Assembly (NCBI GenBank): GCA_958369755.1
Contig: CATXJC010000037.1
Coordinates: 1 to 18,381, forward strand
From: an uncultured Prevotella sp.
GTDB taxonomy: Bacteria; Bacteroidota; Bacteroidia; Bacteroidales; Bacteroidaceae
Reading direction: 5' to 3'
DNA length: 18,381 bases
The position numbers were made by a program, and so were the translations under genes. How positions within the stretch are numbered: the stretch's first letter is position 1; every line of letters begins with the position of its first letter. Shown one piece after another: positions 1 to 7,713 of the stretch. The notes under the pieces are model-generated. The model ran no database searches. It had not been told where the DNA came from and worked only from the letters and a program-made list of their open reading frames with translations.

Positions 1-1
1 C

Positions 2-1450
2 ATTTTTCTAGCACTTGCCGTTCTGAATGGTGTAGTGATAGCCCGCTATGCCAGTCATTTCACCCTCATCACGGATGATTATTACAAGAATTTCATCCGC
101 CACTTCTGCGTATCGGGCTTCGACCCGCTTACCTACTGGGTATTGAGCGACTGGAATGCAGCATACAATGTATATCGCCATCCGCTGCTCGCCTTCTATA
201 TGTATATTCCTTACCTCATCAATATGGGGCTGATGAAACTCACAGGCTACAACTGTGCCCTTTTCATCGCGGTAGTCATCCAGATATTCTGCGGATTCTA
301 TGCCACCCTCTTCCTGAAAAGAATCTTCCGGGAGGTAATGGATCTCGACAAGGCGGCATCTCATATCCTTACCCTGCTGTTCTTCTCCTTCGGATATGTG
401 ATGGTTACCTGCATCGTGCCCGACCATTTCGTCATCTCCATGATGCTGCTCATCCTGGCACTCTACGTATCCGGTCTCAGAATGAAACATCACCATCCGC
501 TCAAGATATGGCAGAGCGTGGTATATTTCATCCTTACAGCCGGCACATCGCTCAATAACGGATTGAAGATTTTCTTTTCTGCATTCTTCGTAAACGGAAA
601 GGGATTCTTCCGCCCTAAGCATCTTCTCCTGGCAGCCATTCTGCCAGCAGCCCTGCTGTGGGGATTCTGCAGATGGGAATACCGCGTCTTCGTATGGCCT
701 AACGAGATGGCACGCAAGGAACTGAAAGCCAAGAAAGCGGCTGAGAAGAAAGCCAGACAGGAACGTATGGCACAGATCAAGCATACCCGTGATTCGCTGA
801 CAAACGACTCCATCAAAAGAGGCTTGAAGATTATCTCTGCCCAGGAGATAGCCCAGAAAGCCAAGAACGACAGCATTCGGAAGGCAAAGGAACTGGCTAA
901 GAAAGAAGCCAAAAAGAAAAGGGGTCCTAAGCAAGGTGCCCCTATCATGAAAGGTGAATTCATGAACTGGACGGATGCTACAAGCTCCCGCACACAGTCG
1001 ATCATCGAAAATCTGATGGGCGAATCTATCCAGCTGCATCAGGATTATGTGCTGGAGGACGAATTGCGCCATCGCCCGATGTTCGTGAAATACCGATACG
1101 CCATCAATTATGTGGTAGAGGCAGTCATCATGCTGCTGTTTGTTGCCGGCATCTGGGCGGGCAGAAAGAGCAAGTATCTCTGGCTGGTGATGTCGTATTT
1201 CGGTCTAGATATGATGCTGCATATCGGACTCGGCTTCGGTCTCAACGAGGTATATATCATGGCGGGGCACTGGATATATGCCATTCCGATAGCCATCGGT
1301 TTCCTTCTGAAGCAAAAACGACAGCAGCCAAACCAAGAGCTGCAACTCCGACAGCAGCTCTACAGCCGCTGCCTAAAAGGCGTATTGCTCGTCCTGGGTC
1401 TGGCACTGTTGATATACAATGGTATTCTGATTATCGGATATTTCTGCTAG
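2..1450 (+). CDS. Polytopic inner-membrane protein, 5' end outside window (paralogue of the 2679-4037 gene)
   Basis: The frame is open from base 2, and residues before the possible GTG at 35 (IFLALAVLNGV) align with the first membrane helix of the downstream paralogue, so the true start lies off the window. 482 residues are visible, with about 8-10 hydrophobic segments. Shared signatures with the paralogue are VSGFD, RHPL, RIFRE, VPDHF, WTD-x5-RT, MGESIQLH and GFGLNE-x-YIM. Between the N- and C-terminal membrane blocks lies a very Lys/Ala-rich, probably helical loop (about bases 705-940), roughly 40 residues longer than in the paralogue. I believe the family is an uncharacterised Bacteroidales membrane domain (possibly DUF6080). 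The polytopic layout with a soluble loop would fit a GT-C-type glycosyltransferase or another polysaccharide membrane enzyme, but no catalytic motif proves this. The neighbours are glycan genes. Confidence 0.85.
   Translation: MFLALAVLNGVVIARYASHFTLITDDYYKNFIRHFCVSGFDPLTYWVLSDWNAAYNVYRHPLLAFYMYIPYLINMGLMKLTGYNCALFIAVVIQIFCGFYATLFLKRIFREVMDLDKAASHILTLLFFSFGYVMVTCIVPDHFVISMMLLILALYVSGLRMKHHHPLKIWQSVVYFILTAGTSLNNGLKIFFSAFFVNGKGFFRPKHLLLAAILPAALLWGFCRWEYRVFVWPNEMARKELKAKKAAEKKARQERMAQIKHTRDSLTNDSIKRGLKIISAQEIAQKAKNDSIRKAKELAKKEAKKKRGPKQGAPIMKGEFMNWTDATSSRTQSIIENLMGESIQLHQDYVLEDELRHRPMFVKYRYAINYVVEAVIMLLFVAGIWAGRKSKYLWLVMSYFGLDMMLHIGLGFGLNEVYIMAGHWIYAIPIAIGFLLKQKRQQPNQELQLRQQLYSRCLKGVLLVLGLALLIYNGILIIGYFC
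705..940 (+). other. Lys/Ala-rich helical loop insert within the membrane protein
   Basis: Within the first membrane protein this segment encodes a charged stretch with KAKKAAEKKARQER, two NDSI copies and KELAKKEAKKKR. The paralogue at 2679-4037 has a much shorter, less basic loop in the same place. It probably forms a cytoplasmic or membrane-proximal helix. The expansion is seen directly; its role is unknown. Confidence 0.6.
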
Positions 1451-1478
1451 GAAGAGATCAAGCGTGCTTATCTCTTCC
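1450..1478. other. Inverted repeat across convergent stop codons
   Basis: GGAAGAGAT (1450-1458) pairs with ATCTCTTCC (1470-1478), with a further short AAG/CTT pairing inside. The hairpin covers the TAG of the plus-strand membrane protein (1448-1450) and the TGA of the minus-strand glycosyltransferase (1458-1460). Neither side has a clear T-tract, so it may block convergent transcription or protect 3' ends rather than act as a classical intrinsic terminator. Confidence 0.5.
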
Positions 1479-2483
1479 AATCATCTTGCGCCATCTGCGA
1501 GCCATCGCCTTGAAGATACTGGAGAAATTACCATATCTCAGATTCAGAAAGAGTTCTTCCAGGGAGCGCGACATCTTGATGAATGGGTGGCCCCAGGCAT
1601 TGATTCTGTACACCCGCTCCTTGAAATCTACGTTTTCCACCACATATTTAGGATGTTTCAGCGGAAACTCCAGTTCATGGCGCTTCATGGTGAAGATTCT
1701 GCGATAAGCCTTGGGAGTCGTCTTCATGCTGCCCGAGAAATGGGTGGAGTCATCAGAGAGACCCAGATTATTGATCAGATTCCTGCATGGCATGATGGCA
1801 AGGCTGGAATTCAGCAGCATCGAAGCCCAGAAAATGCTTTCATAAAACTCCTTTCCACTATGGGCATGATCCCTGCACATCGGGATGAAGTCCTTACGGA
1901 GCCCACGCTGGCGAACCACCGATTCCAACTGTCGCATCGCCTGCTTATCGCGCAGAAAGGCATAGTCACCCTCCCATTTGTCTACCACACGGCGCCACGA
2001 TGCCCATCCCCAGATAGAGAAGATTGAAGTAAAGAAATAGCTGTCCTCGCAGTCGGGTGTCACCTCATCTTCATTGAATCCGGCAATCATGGCAATACGT
2101 TCGTCGTGCTCATAACGGTCGAGCATCTCCTTGCAGAAAGGGAAGAAAGATTGCGAAGGCACATCGTCATCTTCCAGCACGATACACTTATCCACAATCG
2201 AGAAAGCCCATTTCTGTGAGAGATACTCAGATGGATCGCATCCCTGGTTCTTGGTCTGATAAGAACGATGCACCTCGCACTCCCAATCAATATTCTCATC
2301 AGACGCTATCTGCCGGCATGCCTCGATACCCGGCACATCCCGCTCACCTCTTGCTCCATCCTGATAGAGGAACAACTGGGCAGGACGAGCCTTCTTCACC
2401 TCGTCAAACACTTTCTGGAAATTGTCGGGACGATTGAAGAAAAGCATCAATACGGCGACATCAATCTTAGCTGGCTGTTTCAT
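1458..2483 (-). CDS. Glycosyltransferase, GT2-like (GT-A fold)
   Basis: A 341-residue protein without a signal peptide. The N-terminus (VAVLMLFFNRPDNFQKVFDEV) resembles the nucleotide-sugar binding start of GT-A enzymes. LEDDDVPS (residues 103-110) supplies an acidic DxD-like metal and sugar-nucleotide site, and WGWASWRR (158-165) is typical of Bacteroidales glycosyltransferases of this kind. It probably transfers one sugar onto a growing surface glycan at the cytoplasmic face; donor and acceptor cannot be read from sequence. It is the only minus-strand gene in the left part, lies between two plus-strand paralogues, and has its own promoter at 2547-2578. The ATG at 2481-2483 is the first good start after that promoter. 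Confidence 0.85.
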   Translation of the reverse strand: MKQPAKIDVAVLMLFFNRPDNFQKVFDEVKKARPAQLFLYQDGARGERDVPGIEACRQIASDENIDWECEVHRSYQTKNQGCDPSEYLSQKWAFSIVDKCIVLEDDDVPSQSFFPFCKEMLDRYEHDERIAMIAGFNEDEVTPDCEDSYFFTSIFSIWGWASWRRVVDKWEGDYAFLRDKQAMRQLESVVRQRGLRKDFIPMCRDHAHSGKEFYESIFWASMLLNSSLAIMPCRNLINNLGLSDDSTHFSGSMKTTPKAYRRIFTMKRHELEFPLKHPKYVVENVDFKERVYRINAWGHPFIKMSRSLEELFLNLRYGNFSSIFKAMARRWRKMIGRDKHA

Positions 2484-2546
2484 ATCTATGATATTCGTTA
2501 ACTATACACAATTGTCGGAATCTGTCATCATCCGTTTTTTGGGAGA

Positions 2547-2578
2547 CAAAGATAACCTAAAAAGCAGACAATGCCAAA
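2547..2578 (-). promoter_or_regulatory. Bacteroidetes -33/-7 promoter for the minus-strand glycosyltransferase
   Basis: On the minus strand TATCTTTG (2554-2547) matches the TAnnTTTG -7 consensus, and TTTG (2578-2575) lies 20 bases upstream as the -33 element. The predicted start near 2544 gives a leader of about 60 bases before the ATG at 2483. Confidence 0.75.
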
Positions 2579-2649
2579 TAAACCGCCACAAAAAAACAGC
2601 CGGAATGAAATATTTCCTCATTTTTCTTCCCACAATCAATTTTTTACAC

Positions 2650-2657
2650 TAACTTTG
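2650..2657 (+). promoter_or_regulatory. Bacteroidetes -7 promoter element for the plus-strand glycan operon
   Basis: TAACTTTG fits TAnnTTTG exactly and lies 21 bases before the ATG at 2679. It excludes the upstream in-frame ATG at 2571 as the start, since that codon would not be transcribed. No clear TTTG is present at -33. The 195-base divergent gap 2484-2678 holds this element and the opposing promoter at 2547-2578, and nothing else I can name. Confidence 0.7.
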
Positions 2658-2678
2658 CAGCCAAATAAGAATAAAACG

Positions 2679-4037
2679 ATGAAGAATATTTTTAAAATCA
2701 AGAAAGAAGAAAGGATATCGGGCCTCGTGGCTCTATTGGTATTCGTACTGCTCAACGGGTTGTTCTTCTACAAATACGGCAACCTTTTCCTCAGAGCGCA
2801 CCACGTCAGTTTCTGGCAGTTGTTCGCCAAAACCTTCCATGTATCCGGCTTTGATGCATGGTCGTATATCTTTATGTCGAATGGCAAACTCTATTTCGAG
2901 ATTCCGCGCCATCCGCTCTTTGCTGTCATCCTTTATCCTTTCTATCTCATCAACAAGGAACTGATATCTTCGGGCGATACCAACTATGCGATGATATTCA
3001 TGGCTATCCTGCTCATAGCAAGCGCCTTCTATTCCTTCATCTTCGTATACCGCATCTTCCGGGAAATCATAGAACTGAAGAAGAAAGACTGCATTCTTTT
3101 CTCTGCCATGCTCTATTCCTTCGGTATGGTGATGGTTTCCATGCTGGTACCCGACCACTTCTGCTGGTCGCTCCTCATGCTGACCATGACGCTGTATCTG
3201 GCAGGCATGGCGATGAAGGAGAGACGCCAACTGTCTGCCTGGACCATCGGCATCCTCAGTTTCCTGACCGGAGGAGTCACCCTCAGCAACATTGCCAAGA
3301 CCTATTTGGCAGCCTGGTTTACCAACGGCAGGAAGGTCTTCGCCCCTAAGAATCTCGTGGCTATGATTCTGCCAGCCATCCTGCTGGTAACTACTGCCTA
3401 TCTTATCTATACGGAGGTAAGGGAGCCCCAGTTTCATGTAGACAAGCAGATTGAGGTAAAGGCACATGCCAAGGACCCGGAACAGCAGCGGAAGGATTCC
3501 ATCCATCATGCATGGGTTCTGGCTCATACAGGAGAACCGATGAAGCAGGAGGGATTCTGGAAATGGACTGATACGTCAACTTCCAGGACGGATGCCCTGA
3601 TTCACAACATGATGGGAGAATCCATCCAGCTCCACGACTCTTATCTTCTGGACGATATGTGCGTAAACCGCCCTACCATCGTGAAGTATAACTATGCATT
3701 CAATTATGTCATCGAAGCCATCATCTCGCTGCTGTTCATCATCGGCATCATAGTAGCCATCCGGCATAAGTACTTCCTCATGGTACTGAGTTGGCTGGGA
3801 TTAGACATCGTCATCCACTTCGTGATGGGATTCGGGCTGAACGAGATGTATATCATGGCTTGCCACTGGATATTCATCATTCCTATTGCCATCGCCTACC
3901 TGATGAAATCGCTCACACCTGGCAGACAGGTCGTCCTGAGATATTTCTGCTGGTTACTCACCCTGTATTTCTGGGTATGGAATGGCTACTGGCTGTTTAC
4001 TTACATGTCAGACCAGGCAACCCAGATCATGAAATAA
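2679..4037 (+). CDS. Polytopic inner-membrane protein, possible polysaccharide assembly enzyme
   Basis: 452 residues from ATG 2679, chosen because a -7 promoter box ends at 2657. Hydrophobic segments lie at about residues 15-32, 75-95, 103-125, 138-155, 160-178, 188-205, 225-244, 340-362, 365-385 and 395-407. One soluble loop (about 245-335) carries WTDTSTSRT and MGESIQLHDSYLLDD. Strong similarity to the protein at 2-1450 across its whole length indicates an old tandem duplication, now separated by an antisense glycosyltransferase. It is first in a run followed 52 bases later by the cytidylyltransferase gene. The family is uncharacterised (I think DUF6080). A GT-C transferase or a polymerase-like role would fit the locus but is only inference. 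Confidence 0.85.
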   Translation: MKNIFKIKKEERISGLVALLVFVLLNGLFFYKYGNLFLRAHHVSFWQLFAKTFHVSGFDAWSYIFMSNGKLYFEIPRHPLFAVILYPFYLINKELISSGDTNYAMIFMAILLIASAFYSFIFVYRIFREIIELKKKDCILFSAMLYSFGMVMVSMLVPDHFCWSLLMLTMTLYLAGMAMKERRQLSAWTIGILSFLTGGVTLSNIAKTYLAAWFTNGRKVFAPKNLVAMILPAILLVTTAYLIYTEVREPQFHVDKQIEVKAHAKDPEQQRKDSIHHAWVLAHTGEPMKQEGFWKWTDTSTSRTDALIHNMMGESIQLHDSYLLDDMCVNRPTIVKYNYAFNYVIEAIISLLFIIGIIVAIRHKYFLMVLSWLGLDIVIHFVMGFGLNEMYIMACHWIFIIPIAIAYLMKSLTPGRQVVLRYFCWLLTLYFWVWNGYWLFTYMSDQATQIMK

Positions 4038-4089
4038 GCGGCTCCAAAAAGCCACATTCTTTATAATAACTCTCTAAAAAAGGAATCTT

Positions 4090-4809
4090 ATGAACATAGC
4101 AGTCATCTTTGCAGGAGGCTCAGGCCTCAGAATGCACACCAAGTCAAGACCTAAGCAGTTCCTGGAACTGAACGGCAAACCTATCATCATCTATACTTTG
4201 GAATTGTTTGACAATCATCCGGAGATAGATGGCATCGTCGTAGCCTGCATCGAATCATGGATTCCTTTCCTGGAGAAGATGATACGCAAGTTCGAAATCA
4301 GCAAGGTGGTGAAGATTGTACCGGGTGGCAACAGCGGCCAGGACTCCATCTATCACGGACTCTGTGCTGCCGAGGAGTTTGCCGACGGCAAGGAAGCCAA
4401 CGTACTGATTCATGACGGTGTACGCCCACTCATCACCGAGGAAACCATCACCGACAATATCCGGAAGGTGGAAGAATGCGGCTCCTGCATCACCTGCATA
4501 CCAGCCACGGAGACTTTCATCGTAAAACAGGAAGACAACTCGCTGGAAATTCCGGAACGAGACAATTCTCTGATAGCAAGAGCACCACAGAGTTTCCGAC
4601 TGAAAGACATCCTGTCTTCACACCGCAAGGCAATCGAAGAAGGCAGGCACAACTTCATCGATTCCTGTACGATGATGAGCCATTACGGCTATAAACTCGG
4701 TACCATCATCGGACCGATGGAGAACATCAAGATTACAACGCCAACCGATTTCTTCGTGTTCCGTGCCATGGTAACGGTACATGAGAACCAGCAGATTTTC
4801 GGTTTTTAA
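4090..4809 (+). CDS. IspD/TarI-like cytidylyltransferase, probably ribitol-5-phosphate type
   Basis: 239 residues, a typical single-domain IspD/TarI length. It forms a CDP-alcohol from CTP and a phosphorylated polyol in the cytoplasm. Visible motifs are AGGSGLRM (9-16) with RPKQF (20-24) for CTP binding, GGNSGQDSIYHGL in place of the GG-x-x-R-x-x-S motif of true IspD, HDGVRPLI, and the terminal ENIKITTPTD substrate loop. The GQDS variant, the HDGVRPL form and the position among glycan genes favour a TarI/Bcs1-like role (CDP-ribitol or another CDP-polyol) over isoprenoid synthesis. AAGGA lies just upstream of the ATG. A LicD gene, the kind of transferase that could use such a donor, lies at 6886-7713. 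An MEP-pathway ispF is also in the window, so genuine IspD function cannot be fully excluded. Confidence 0.8.
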   Translation: MNIAVIFAGGSGLRMHTKSRPKQFLELNGKPIIIYTLELFDNHPEIDGIVVACIESWIPFLEKMIRKFEISKVVKIVPGGNSGQDSIYHGLCAAEEFADGKEANVLIHDGVRPLITEETITDNIRKVEECGSCITCIPATETFIVKQEDNSLEIPERDNSLIARAPQSFRLKDILSSHRKAIEEGRHNFIDSCTMMSHYGYKLGTIIGPMENIKITTPTDFFVFRAMVTVHENQQIFGF

Positions 4810-4825
4810 TAAAGATAGAGAAAAT

Positions 4826-5914
4826 ATGAAACATAACGAAATAGAGCTAGAAGACTGGAAAGACTTTGCCAGCAGATTTCCTCTTTACGAACAACTGAGA
4901 AACAAGACCATCGGCATTACGGGTGCTACGGGCTTGCTGGGCTCCTGCATGGTTCATTGTCTGGAAGAACTCGACAGACAGCACGGACTGAACCTGACCA
5001 TCGTCTGCTTCGTAAGAAACGAAGAAAAGGCGCAGCAGGTACTGGGTCATCCTCAGAATGATGCCCATTCAGGAGAAGCTCTGGGCAAGAACATCATTAT
5101 CCTGAAGCATGATTTTAGCAAGACAGAGGAGATGCCACAGGAGGTTCATATCGATTATCTGGTGCATTTTGCCAGTCCTACGGCTTCCCAATACTTTGTC
5201 AGCAAACCGGTAGAAACCATGATGACCGATTTCGACGGCACGGCCCAGCTCCTGCGTTTCGCCCTCCACCAGAACACCGCCTCCATCGTCAATGTTTCAT
5301 CCCTGGAGGTATATGGAAGCATCTATGATGATTCCCATCCGCTCAGCGAGGAAGAGCAGGGATACATCCATCTTTCAGATACCCGCAGCAGCTATCCCGT
5401 AGCCAAGAGAGCTGCCGAATGTCTCTGCCATGCCTATGCCCAGGAATATGGGGTGCATGTCAAGACAGCCCGCCTCGCCCAAACCTTCGGAGCAGGAGTT
5501 ACGGCAGATGACAACCGCGTTTTCGCACAGTTTGCACGCAACATCATTGCCGGAGAAGACATCGTTCTTCATACCACCGGTGAACTGAGCCGCTGCTATT
5601 GCTATACGATTGACGCCATCGAGGCGATCCTTTTCATCCTACTGAAGGGTGAAGACGGCGAGGCATACAATGTTGCCAACGAATCAACCTACATTTCCAT
5701 CATCGATATGGCGAAGTTCCTCTGCAAGACTTTCAATCCCGACATACAGCCGGTCATCCAGCAGAAGGAAGGCATGGGCTATTCTCCGATGACCCGGCTC
5801 CGTCTGTCCTGCAGCAAGGTGCATCAACTCGGCTGGACGCCAGGATACGACATGAAAACCATGTTCCAGCGTCTCATTAATTCCCTGAAAGCATCAGCAG
5901 CAACTTCTCATTAA
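4826..5914 (+). CDS. NAD-dependent epimerase/dehydratase (extended SDR)
   Basis: 362 residues from the ATG at 4826, 16 bases after the previous stop; an in-frame ATG at 4781 lies inside the upstream gene and is unlikely. The Rossmann glycine motif TGATGLLGS (32-40), the active-site region VNVSSLEVYG (155-164) and SYPVAKRAAE (189-198, Tyr190 and Lys194) are the catalytic features of extended SDRs that epimerise, dehydrate or reduce nucleotide sugars using NAD(P). The substrate is unknown. Coupling to a cytidylyltransferase allows a CDP-linked or phosphorylated substrate. It is not the classical short SDR part of Bcs1 nor the TarJ alcohol dehydrogenase, so a direct ribulose-5-phosphate reductase role is unproven. 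Confidence 0.8.
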   Translation: MKHNEIELEDWKDFASRFPLYEQLRNKTIGITGATGLLGSCMVHCLEELDRQHGLNLTIVCFVRNEEKAQQVLGHPQNDAHSGEALGKNIIILKHDFSKTEEMPQEVHIDYLVHFASPTASQYFVSKPVETMMTDFDGTAQLLRFALHQNTASIVNVSSLEVYGSIYDDSHPLSEEEQGYIHLSDTRSSYPVAKRAAECLCHAYAQEYGVHVKTARLAQTFGAGVTADDNRVFAQFARNIIAGEDIVLHTTGELSRCYCYTIDAIEAILFILLKGEDGEAYNVANESTYISIIDMAKFLCKTFNPDIQPVIQQKEGMGYSPMTRLRLSCSKVHQLGWTPGYDMKTMFQRLINSLKASAATSH

Positions 5915-5939
5915 AACATTAAAAGCATCCATCAGCATC

Positions 5940-6857
5940 ATGACATCCATTCTAAAGCGAATATACAAGAGTACATTGAGAATATACGAGCGCAAGGACC
6001 TATCGTCCTGGAGCCATACTCCAGCCTGTTCTACTCCCATCTATGGCATCTACCATATCTTCTGCGACGCCAACTGGAAAGAGATGGTAAAGGAACAGAT
6101 GCAGCATCTCGCCGACAGCGGACTGCTCGAGGCAAGCAACCGACTCTATATCAGCTGTATCGCCAGAAACGACGAAGATATCATGGAATTGGAAGATATC
6201 CTGCGACAATACTCGGCAGATAAGATAGAATTTGTTTCCAAGACCACCAATCCGCAGCGATTCGAATTTCCGGCACTCGACTATATGTATGAGAAATCGC
6301 AGCACGAAGACTTCCTCTTCTATTATTTCCATACCAAGGGAATCACCTATCAGACTCCCCTGAATCAGAAAGACAAGGAATTCAAGGGATTTGTGGATAA
6401 GATTGTGGCATGGAGAAGAATGATGGAATATTTCCTGATGAACCAGTGGAAAGTGGCTGTTAATACCCTGGAAGCGGGATATGATACCTACGGAAGCTAT
6501 CTCTTTCCTCCTTTCAAGAACCGGATGTATGCCGGCAACTTCTGGTGGGCGAAGGCTTCTTATTTCAGAACACTCCCAGCCCTAGACGAAGATACCAAAC
6601 TGCACAACCGTTTCATGGCAGAAGAATGGCTGCTGAGCCTGCCGGGAGTAAAGGCTTTCTCTGCTTTCGATACGGTGGCAGACCTGTATTTTGTCAGGAT
6701 TCCGCCAACCATTTATGAAGTCGGCAGACATTCCCTTTGGGATTCCGTCAAATACTGCACCATCTATACCTATAGAAAATATCAGCGCAAATGGTTCGGT
6801 TACAGCTATAAGCAGCACTGCCAACAAAAATTCCAGCAACTCAAGCAATCGCTTTAG
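5940..6857 (+). CDS. Glycosyltransferase-like protein of a polysaccharide locus
   Basis: 305 residues, no signal peptide, no membrane helix. An N-terminal alpha/beta region (IYGIYHIFCDANW, then NRLYISCIARND) resembles the start of a GT-A fold. The most distinctive motifs are YYFHTKG (128-134), YAGNFWWAKASYFRTLP (197-213) and AEEWLL (227-232). I remember this HTKG and GNFWWA pattern from proteins in bacterial capsule clusters that are annotated only as hypothetical or glycosyltransferase-like. There is no plain DxD, so metal dependence is unclear. It is last in the plus-strand operon, 25 bases after the SDR gene, and its final codons form one arm of the terminator at 6827-6870. Substrate unknown. 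Confidence 0.7.
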   Translation: MTSILKRIYKSTLRIYERKDLSSWSHTPACSTPIYGIYHIFCDANWKEMVKEQMQHLADSGLLEASNRLYISCIARNDEDIMELEDILRQYSADKIEFVSKTTNPQRFEFPALDYMYEKSQHEDFLFYYFHTKGITYQTPLNQKDKEFKGFVDKIVAWRRMMEYFLMNQWKVAVNTLEAGYDTYGSYLFPPFKNRMYAGNFWWAKASYFRTLPALDEDTKLHNRFMAEEWLLSLPGVKAFSAFDTVADLYFVRIPPTIYEVGRHSLWDSVKYCTIYTYRKYQRKWFGYSYKQHCQQKFQQLKQSL

Positions 6858-6870
6858 TTGCTGGAATTTT
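6827..6870. terminator. Bidirectional intrinsic terminator overlapping the coding end
   Basis: AAAATTCCAGCAACT (6827-6841) pairs perfectly with AGTTGCTGGAATTTT (6856-6870). The loop holds a further AAGC/GCTT stem around an AATC tetraloop. The stem ends in A-tract and T-tract, so it can terminate transcription from both the plus-strand operon and the minus-strand LicD operon, which stops at 6886. The TAG at 6855-6857 lies inside the hairpin, so about ten C-terminal codons of the plus-strand gene also encode the terminator. Confidence 0.85.
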
Positions 6871-6885
6871 CCATTTATAACTGGT

Positions 6886-7713
6886 TCATGACTTGAACTC
6901 CAACTTGCCGACGTGCAGATTCACCTTGTCCAGATCCGGCAACTGCATATAGTCGCCATATTGGTCGGTCAGCACCTTATCGTAGTTTCCCGGCACAGGC
7001 ATCTGATGCCCCTCAAACTCCAGGGTAGTCAGCGGGAAGATGTCTTCCAGATGGCGCTCTACGACGAAAGGCACGCCGAAAGCATCCAGATAGGCACCAC
7101 CGGTCAGTTTGGCGATGCCCCTCATCACCGGATAAATCAGCCGTTCATTCAGATGCACCCAGCGCATCACCTTGCCGATAATCGCCTCATCCTTCAAGTC
7201 CTTCCGCTTCAATATCTTATAGGTATGTCCGATGGTCTGCATCGACAGCCGCTGCAGCCATTTGGGATGCTTGTCGATAGGAAAGATGTCTATGTAGATG
7301 CCCCGCTCCTTGAAAATCCGGTCATAGCCATTGTTCTCATCCAGCACTGAACGGCGGTCTCTCAGCTTGGCATACTGGAAGAAATAGTTTTCATCCGTCT
7401 GTCTGCATTGCAGCGCCATCGTTTCATCCAGTTCGCGGGGCAGAATCTCAATCATCTTCAGATAGTCCTCCCGAAGCATCTGCACATCCATGTCATCATC
7501 CCAGGGAATGAAACCCTGATGGCGGGCTGCACCAATCAGTGTGCCGCCTATCAGCCAGTAACGGATGTGATGACGCTTGCAGATGGCATCAAAAGCCAGC
7601 AGCAGCTCTACCATCCTTTGCTGATGCTTCCACAGCAGAGAACCTTCGGGATTGAACCGGGCTCTCAACTCCTCATTACGATATTGTCTTGTCTGATTTT
7701 CCATCATATTCAT
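6886..7713 (-). CDS. LicD family phosphotransferase
   Basis: 275 residues, close to the family norm. The LicD core is clear: YWLIGGTLIGAARH (52-65), then IPWDDDMDV (69-77) with the acidic DDxD nucleotidyltransferase-fold metal site, and GIYIDIFPID (138-147). LicD proteins move phosphocholine or, in the related fukutin/FKRP proteins, ribitol phosphate from a CDP donor to a sugar. Here a cytidylyltransferase that could make a CDP-polyol is encoded nearby, and no choline kinase or uptake gene is seen, so a polyol phosphate is the better guess. The ATG overlaps the TGA of the flippase gene (7710-7713), pointing to translational coupling. A second ATG two codons later is also possible. It is last in its operon and stops before the terminator at 6827-6870. 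Confidence 0.88.
   Translation of the reverse strand: MNMMENQTRQYRNEELRARFNPEGSLLWKHQQRMVELLLAFDAICKRHHIRYWLIGGTLIGAARHQGFIPWDDDMDVQMLREDYLKMIEILPRELDETMALQCRQTDENYFFQYAKLRDRRSVLDENNGYDRIFKERGIYIDIFPIDKHPKWLQRLSMQTIGHTYKILKRKDLKDEAIIGKVMRWVHLNERLIYPVMRGIAKLTGGAYLDAFGVPFVVERHLEDIFPLTTLEFEGHQMPVPGNYDKVLTDQYGDYMQLPDLDKVNLHVGKLEFKS

Noticed and set aside
8..1072. 354-codon open frame on the minus strand opposite the first membrane protein
   Set aside because: It is antisense to a well-supported gene with a matching paralogue, and the similar antisense frame opposite the paralogue (2733-3527) shows this is an effect of the shared coding pattern.
2571..2678. N-terminal extension of the second membrane protein from the in-frame ATG at 2571
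   Set aside because: The extension crosses the -7 promoter box at 2650-2657 and is Lys/Asn/Pro-rich without family similarity. ATG 2679 is the better start.
4038..4089. Short GGCT/AGCC inverted repeat after the second membrane protein
   Set aside because: Only 4 base pairs and not directly followed by a T-tract; too weak for a terminator within an operon.
4090..4809. Naming this gene ispD of the isoprenoid pathway
   Set aside because: Its motif variants and location in a glycan operon fit the TarI/Bcs1 branch better. Left without a symbol because the substrate is not proven.
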